From Clostridiales bacterium (GTDB taxonomy: Bacteria; Bacillota; Clostridia; Lachnospirales; Lachnospiraceae): a stretch of 64,000 nt of DNA. The position numbers and the translations under genes are program-made. Location: assembly GCA_020859995.1 (NCBI GenBank), contig JAJBVE010000197.1, positions 26,286 through 90,285 of the forward strand. Direction: 5' to 3'. The notes below the pieces were generated by a model that was not told where the DNA came from, did no database searches, and saw only the letters and a list, made by a program, of their open reading frames with translations. Positions 61,298 to 64,000 of this stretch are shown here, piece after piece (within the stretch, counting starts at the first letter, position 1; every line of letters begins with the position of its first letter).

Positions 61298-61876
61298 TCA
61301 GAACGACAGTCCGGAAAATCCCATAAACGCAATGGACATCAGGGCAGCGGAGAGCAGGACAACCGGCGCGCCCCGGAAGGGAGCCGGAACTGCGGATTCG
61401 TCGATGCGCTCGCGGATGCCTGCCAGAAGCACGATGGAGATGGTATATCCGACGGCGGTACCGAAGCCCGCGGTTACGCTTTCTACGAAACCATAGCCAT
61501 CCTGCACATTGGTCAGTGCCACGCCGAGTACGGCGCAGTTGGTGGTGATCAGCGGCAGATAGATGCCCAGCGCCTGATACAGCGGCGGAGCTACCTTTTT
61601 CAGGAACATTTCCACGATCTGCACCAGAGTCGCGATGACCAGGATGAAGACAATCGTATTCAGGTAGGTCAGATCCAGGGGCTCAAGAATAAAAGTATAC
61701 AGCAGGTTTGCCACGGCCGAGGCGATCGTCATGACGAAGATGACTGCCGCACCCAGGCTGGCTGAGGTTTTGATCTGCTTTGACACGCCGAGGAAGGAGC
61801 AGATGCCCAGGAACTGGCTCAGCACGACATTGTTGACCAGAGCAGTGGTGATAATAATTAATACCATGGAATTCAT
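61298..61876 (-). CDS. rnfA: Rnf complex membrane subunit RnfA
   Basis: A 192-residue integral membrane protein with six helices: VNNVVLSQFLGICSFLGVSKQ near the start and LPLITTNCAVLGVAL in the middle are the RnfA signature. RnfA and RnfE form the core of the ion channel. Its start overlaps the rnfE stop by 4 bases, so the two related subunits are coupled. AAGGAGG lies upstream. Confidence 0.96.
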   Translation of the reverse strand: MNSMVLIIITTALVNNVVLSQFLGICSFLGVSKQIKTSASLGAAVIFVMTIASAVANLLYTFILEPLDLTYLNTIVFILVIATLVQIVEMFLKKVAPPLYQALGIYLPLITTNCAVLGVALTNVQDGYGFVESVTAGFGTAVGYTISIVLLAGIRERIDESAVPAPFRGAPVVLLSAALMSIAFMGFSGLSF

Positions 61877-62568
61877 GCTTTCTTCGCCTCCTTATCCGTG
61901 CCGCAGCTTTCAGGGTCATGGCTGATCTGACAGGTCGCGCAGCAGCCGTCGCAGCCTTCTACCTTCTTATTGGCTTCTGTGTGAATATGTACTGCGTTCA
62001 TGATCGCGATAATAAAGGCAATGACCAGGAACGCGCCCGGCGCTTTTACAAAGATCGCGACTGGCGGAATGGAATCCGGGATCACGGTTTTGCCAAAAGC
62101 GGTACCGGCTCCGAAGAACTCACGCAGCAGGCCGATGACGGTCAGCGCGATGGTGAACCCTAAGCCCATGCCGATGCCGTCAAAAGCGGCCAGATCCGGT
62201 GTGTGCTTGTTGGCGTAGGCCTCCGCGCGGCCGAGGATGATGCAGTTTACGACGATCAGCGGGATGTAGATGCCCAGAGAGTCGTAAAGTCCCGGCGTAT
62301 AGGCCTGCATCAGCAGGTCTACGACCGTCACAAGTGAGGCTGTGATGACGATATAGGCTGGCAGCCGCACCTGATCTGGGATGATGTTGCGCATCGCCGA
62401 GATGATAATGTTAGAAAAAATCAGTACGATCATGGAGGAGATTCCCATGCCGAGGCCATTGATGGCGGAGGTGGTCACCGCGAGGGTGGGGCACATACCA
62501 AGCATCAGGACCAGGCAGGGGTTTTCTTTCACCACGCCGTTATAAATCCGTTCCAGATATTGGTTCAT
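61873..62568 (-). CDS. rnfE: Rnf complex membrane subunit RnfE
   Basis: A 231-residue membrane subunit, paralogous to RnfA: NPCLVLMLGMCPTLAVTTSAINGLGMG, IPLIVVNCIILGRAEAYA, and GLGFTIALTVIGLLREFFGAGT. An unusual cysteine-rich C-terminal tail follows the last helix (EGCDGCCATCQISHDPESCGTDKEA). AAGGAGG precedes the ATG complementary to 62566-62568. It follows the fused rnfD-rnfG gene after two hairpins. Confidence 0.95.
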   Translation of the reverse strand: MNQYLERIYNGVVKENPCLVLMLGMCPTLAVTTSAINGLGMGISSMIVLIFSNIIISAMRNIIPDQVRLPAYIVITASLVTVVDLLMQAYTPGLYDSLGIYIPLIVVNCIILGRAEAYANKHTPDLAAFDGIGMGLGFTIALTVIGLLREFFGAGTAFGKTVIPDSIPPVAIFVKAPGAFLVIAFIIAIMNAVHIHTEANKKVEGCDGCCATCQISHDPESCGTDKEAKKA

Positions 62569-62588
62569 TATTTAATCCTCCTTATATT

Positions 62589-62661
62589 GTCCTGCATCGT
62601 CTTTTGATGCAGGACGTAGGCCATGCCCATCGCGCGAAAGCGCGATTTCAAATGGCATGGC
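62589..62661 (-). other. Two hairpins between rnfDG and rnfE
   Basis: GTCCTGCATC/GATGCAGGAC (62589-62615) is a perfect 10-bp stem. GCCATGCC/GGCATGGC (62620-62661) encloses ATCGCGC-GAAA-GCGCGAT, a GNRA-type tetraloop hairpin. They may be mRNA-processing or stability elements in the rnf transcript. Confidence 0.55.
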
Positions 62662-62667
62662 TCTCCG

Positions 62668-64000
62668 CTATCCAATATATGTTGCAAAGAATGCCAGCGC
62701 GGTGTTGACTGCGTTGACCACAGCACCGGAAGAGGTGGATGCGCCGGAGACGGTGTCGATCTCGTTTTCTTCCGTAGAATCACCGGATTTGTTGAGGACA
62801 AACGCATCTGTATTGACGCCTTCGAACTGTCCTTTGAATGCGTCTTCGTCCACACGCATGCCCATGCCGGCGGTTTCACTCAGGGTCGTAAAGGCGAGTT
62901 TGATGACGGTGCCGTCCGTGGTCAGTCCGACGGAGAGTGTGATGTCGCCGTCATAGCCGTCTCCGCTGGTGACGCTGATCACGTAGCCAGCGATTTCGCC
63001 GCTCTCGTCATAGCCGACGACGACGGTGTTCACATAGGTCTTGCCGAAGGAGGAGTCGTAGATGTCTTCACCGAGCGCTTCAACCGCCGCGTCCAGATCA
63101 TCGTCCGTCTTAAAGGAAACCGCGTCCGGGCAGACCTCCTGATAGGAAGCGAGGTTGTCCGCCAGCTCCTGTTCCTCAATCTTGGTCTTGGTCATTGCGT
63201 ACACGCCGCTCAAAGCCAGGCCTGCGACCAAGGTGATCACGGTCAGATTGACAGCAGCCTTCGGGAATTCACGCTCCTTGTATTCGCCGCCCTTGTAGCC
63301 CAGCGGCTTCGGGATCGGCAGCTTGTCGATAAACGGAACCATCATATTTGAGATAATGATCGCATAGCTGAAGGAGTCCGCGGAGGAACCGTACACACGG
63401 AACAGTGCGCCGAGAATACCGACGATTGCTCCGTAGAGAATATGCCCTCGTGAAGTTACGGGACTGGTCACCGGGTCGGTCGCCATAAAGAAGGCGCCCA
63501 TCAGAAGACCGCCGCCGCAGATCTGTGCGATCAGATATGCCGGTGCAAATCCGCCTTCCCCGAAGATTCCCATGAACAGGGTAAAGGCTACGATGCAGGA
63601 AACCGGGATTTCCAGCGTGATGCCTCCGGCTGCCCACAGATAGAGGCCGCCGATCAGCAGAGCCAGTGCGGAACCGCCGATTACACCGCTTGTAGTACCC
63701 AGATAGATTTTTGCTACATTCACCGTATCCCCGGCATTTAAAGCTGCCAGAGGAGTCGCGGAGCTCACACCGTCCACGCTGAAATTCGTCATGGCTGTGC
63801 CGAAGGAAATCAGCAGGAAGCAGCGCGCGGTCAGCGCCGGGTTCAGAAAGTTTTTGCCCAGTCCGCCAAAGAAGCATTTTACCACCAGGATGGCAAAGAC
63901 GCTGCCGAGGATTGGCAGATAAAGAGGCGCTTTGGGCGGAAGAGAGAGTGCCAGCAGCAGACCGGTCACGACTGCGCTGCCATCTTTTATTGTATTTTTC
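62668..64000 (-). CDS. Fused RnfD-RnfG subunit (5' end beyond the window)
   Basis: The frame is open to the window edge (KNTIKDGSAVVTGLLLALSLP lies upstream of the track start), so the GTG at 63969 is not the true start. The first part is RnfD: GGLGKNFLNPALTARC, then membrane helices. At about 63290-63260 the RnfD end (KPLGYKGGEYKEREFPK) passes without a stop into RnfG (AAVNLTVITLVAGLALSGVYAM, then SVTSGDGYDGDITLSVG). The flavinylation segment reads VSGASTSSGAV; the usual SGAT threonine is serine. RnfD and RnfG each carry covalent flavin in characterised complexes. Confidence 0.88.
   Translation of the reverse strand, partial: KNTIKDGSAVVTGLLLALSLPPKAPLYLPILGSVFAILVVKCFFGGLGKNFLNPALTARCFLLISFGTAMTNFSVDGVSSATPLAALNAGDTVNVAKIYLGTTSGVIGGSALALLIGGLYLWAAGGITLEIPVSCIVAFTLFMGIFGEGGFAPAYLIAQICGGGLLMGAFFMATDPVTSPVTSRGHILYGAIVGILGALFRVYGSSADSFSYAIIISNMMVPFIDKLPIPKPLGYKGGEYKEREFPKAAVNLTVITLVAGLALSGVYAMTKTKIEEQELADNLASYQEVCPDAVSFKTDDDLDAAVEALGEDIYDSSFGKTYVNTVVVGYDESGEIAGYVISVTSGDGYDGDITLSVGLTTDGTVIKLAFTTLSETAGMGMRVDEDAFKGQFEGVNTDAFVLNKSGDSTEENEIDTVSGASTSSGAVVNAVNTALAFFATYIG

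Overview
The window reads as chromosome from an anaerobic low-to-mid-GC Firmicute, most likely a gut-type Clostridia/Lachnospiraceae member. Evidence: strong AGGAGG ribosome sites, an Rnf complex at the right end, and small families typical of that group (DUF6809, DUF5688, an LPD28-like protein). No tRNA, rRNA or CRISPR array was seen.

0.1-12.7 kb is a housekeeping block on the + strand: YbaK-type deacylase, a heterodimeric ABC exporter, an NfeD/SPFH pair, argF, a small membrane protein, birA, a hypothetical gene, dusB, greA and lysS.

12.7-37.9 kb is accessory DNA. It opens right after lysS with an rtcB-prfH RNA/ribosome-repair pair and a DUF6809 gene behind a structured leader. An integrated element follows. 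It carries a primase-like/SF2-helicase fusion protein, a broken dinJ antitoxin, a relB-yoeB module, two small excisionase-type HTH proteins, an XRE regulator, a large J-domain membrane protein, DUF932, a YqaJ exonuclease with a Rad52-like annealing protein, DUF5688, LPD28, a serine recombinase, an unrecognised 431-aa protein, an overlapping DUF927-like/HerA-FtsK ATPase pair, and Tn916-type xis and int. It closes with an Rpn-like remnant, a PIN toxin-antitoxin pair and TTTGCCCA repeats. A 32-bp imperfect match between the lysS 3' end and 37918-37949 suggests integration at lysS. No relaxase was recognised, so self-transfer is not supported.

38.3-40.7 kb is polyphosphate kinase 1 with an unusual membrane-anchor extension and a credible internal start.

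40.7-60.4 kb is a coherent catabolic or cofactor island. An LLM-class flavin oxidoreductase stands alone behind one structured leader. A second, related leader precedes an approximately 18-kb same-strand run: RidA, amidohydrolase, AbgB-like M20 hydrolase, LLM oxidoreductase, complete dipeptide-type ABC importer, S9 peptidase, M24 peptidase, CofE-like gamma-glutamyl ligase, RibU-like ECF component, NfsA-like nitroreductase, third LLM oxidoreductase and a threonine-synthase-like PLP enzyme. The CofE + nitroreductase + LLM combination recalls F420 enzymology (FbiB is a CofE-nitroreductase fusion), but no F420 core biosynthesis gene is present in the window. The two related leaders, each with a GCCAATG-plus-terminator hairpin and possible competing helices, are the best candidate for a previously undescribed regulatory RNA, and the operon they precede is the best candidate for an undescribed pathway.

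60.5-64.0 kb (- strand) holds the Rnf ferredoxin:NAD+ oxidoreductase genes: an rnfD-rnfG fusion running off the right edge, then rnfE, rnfA and rnfB.
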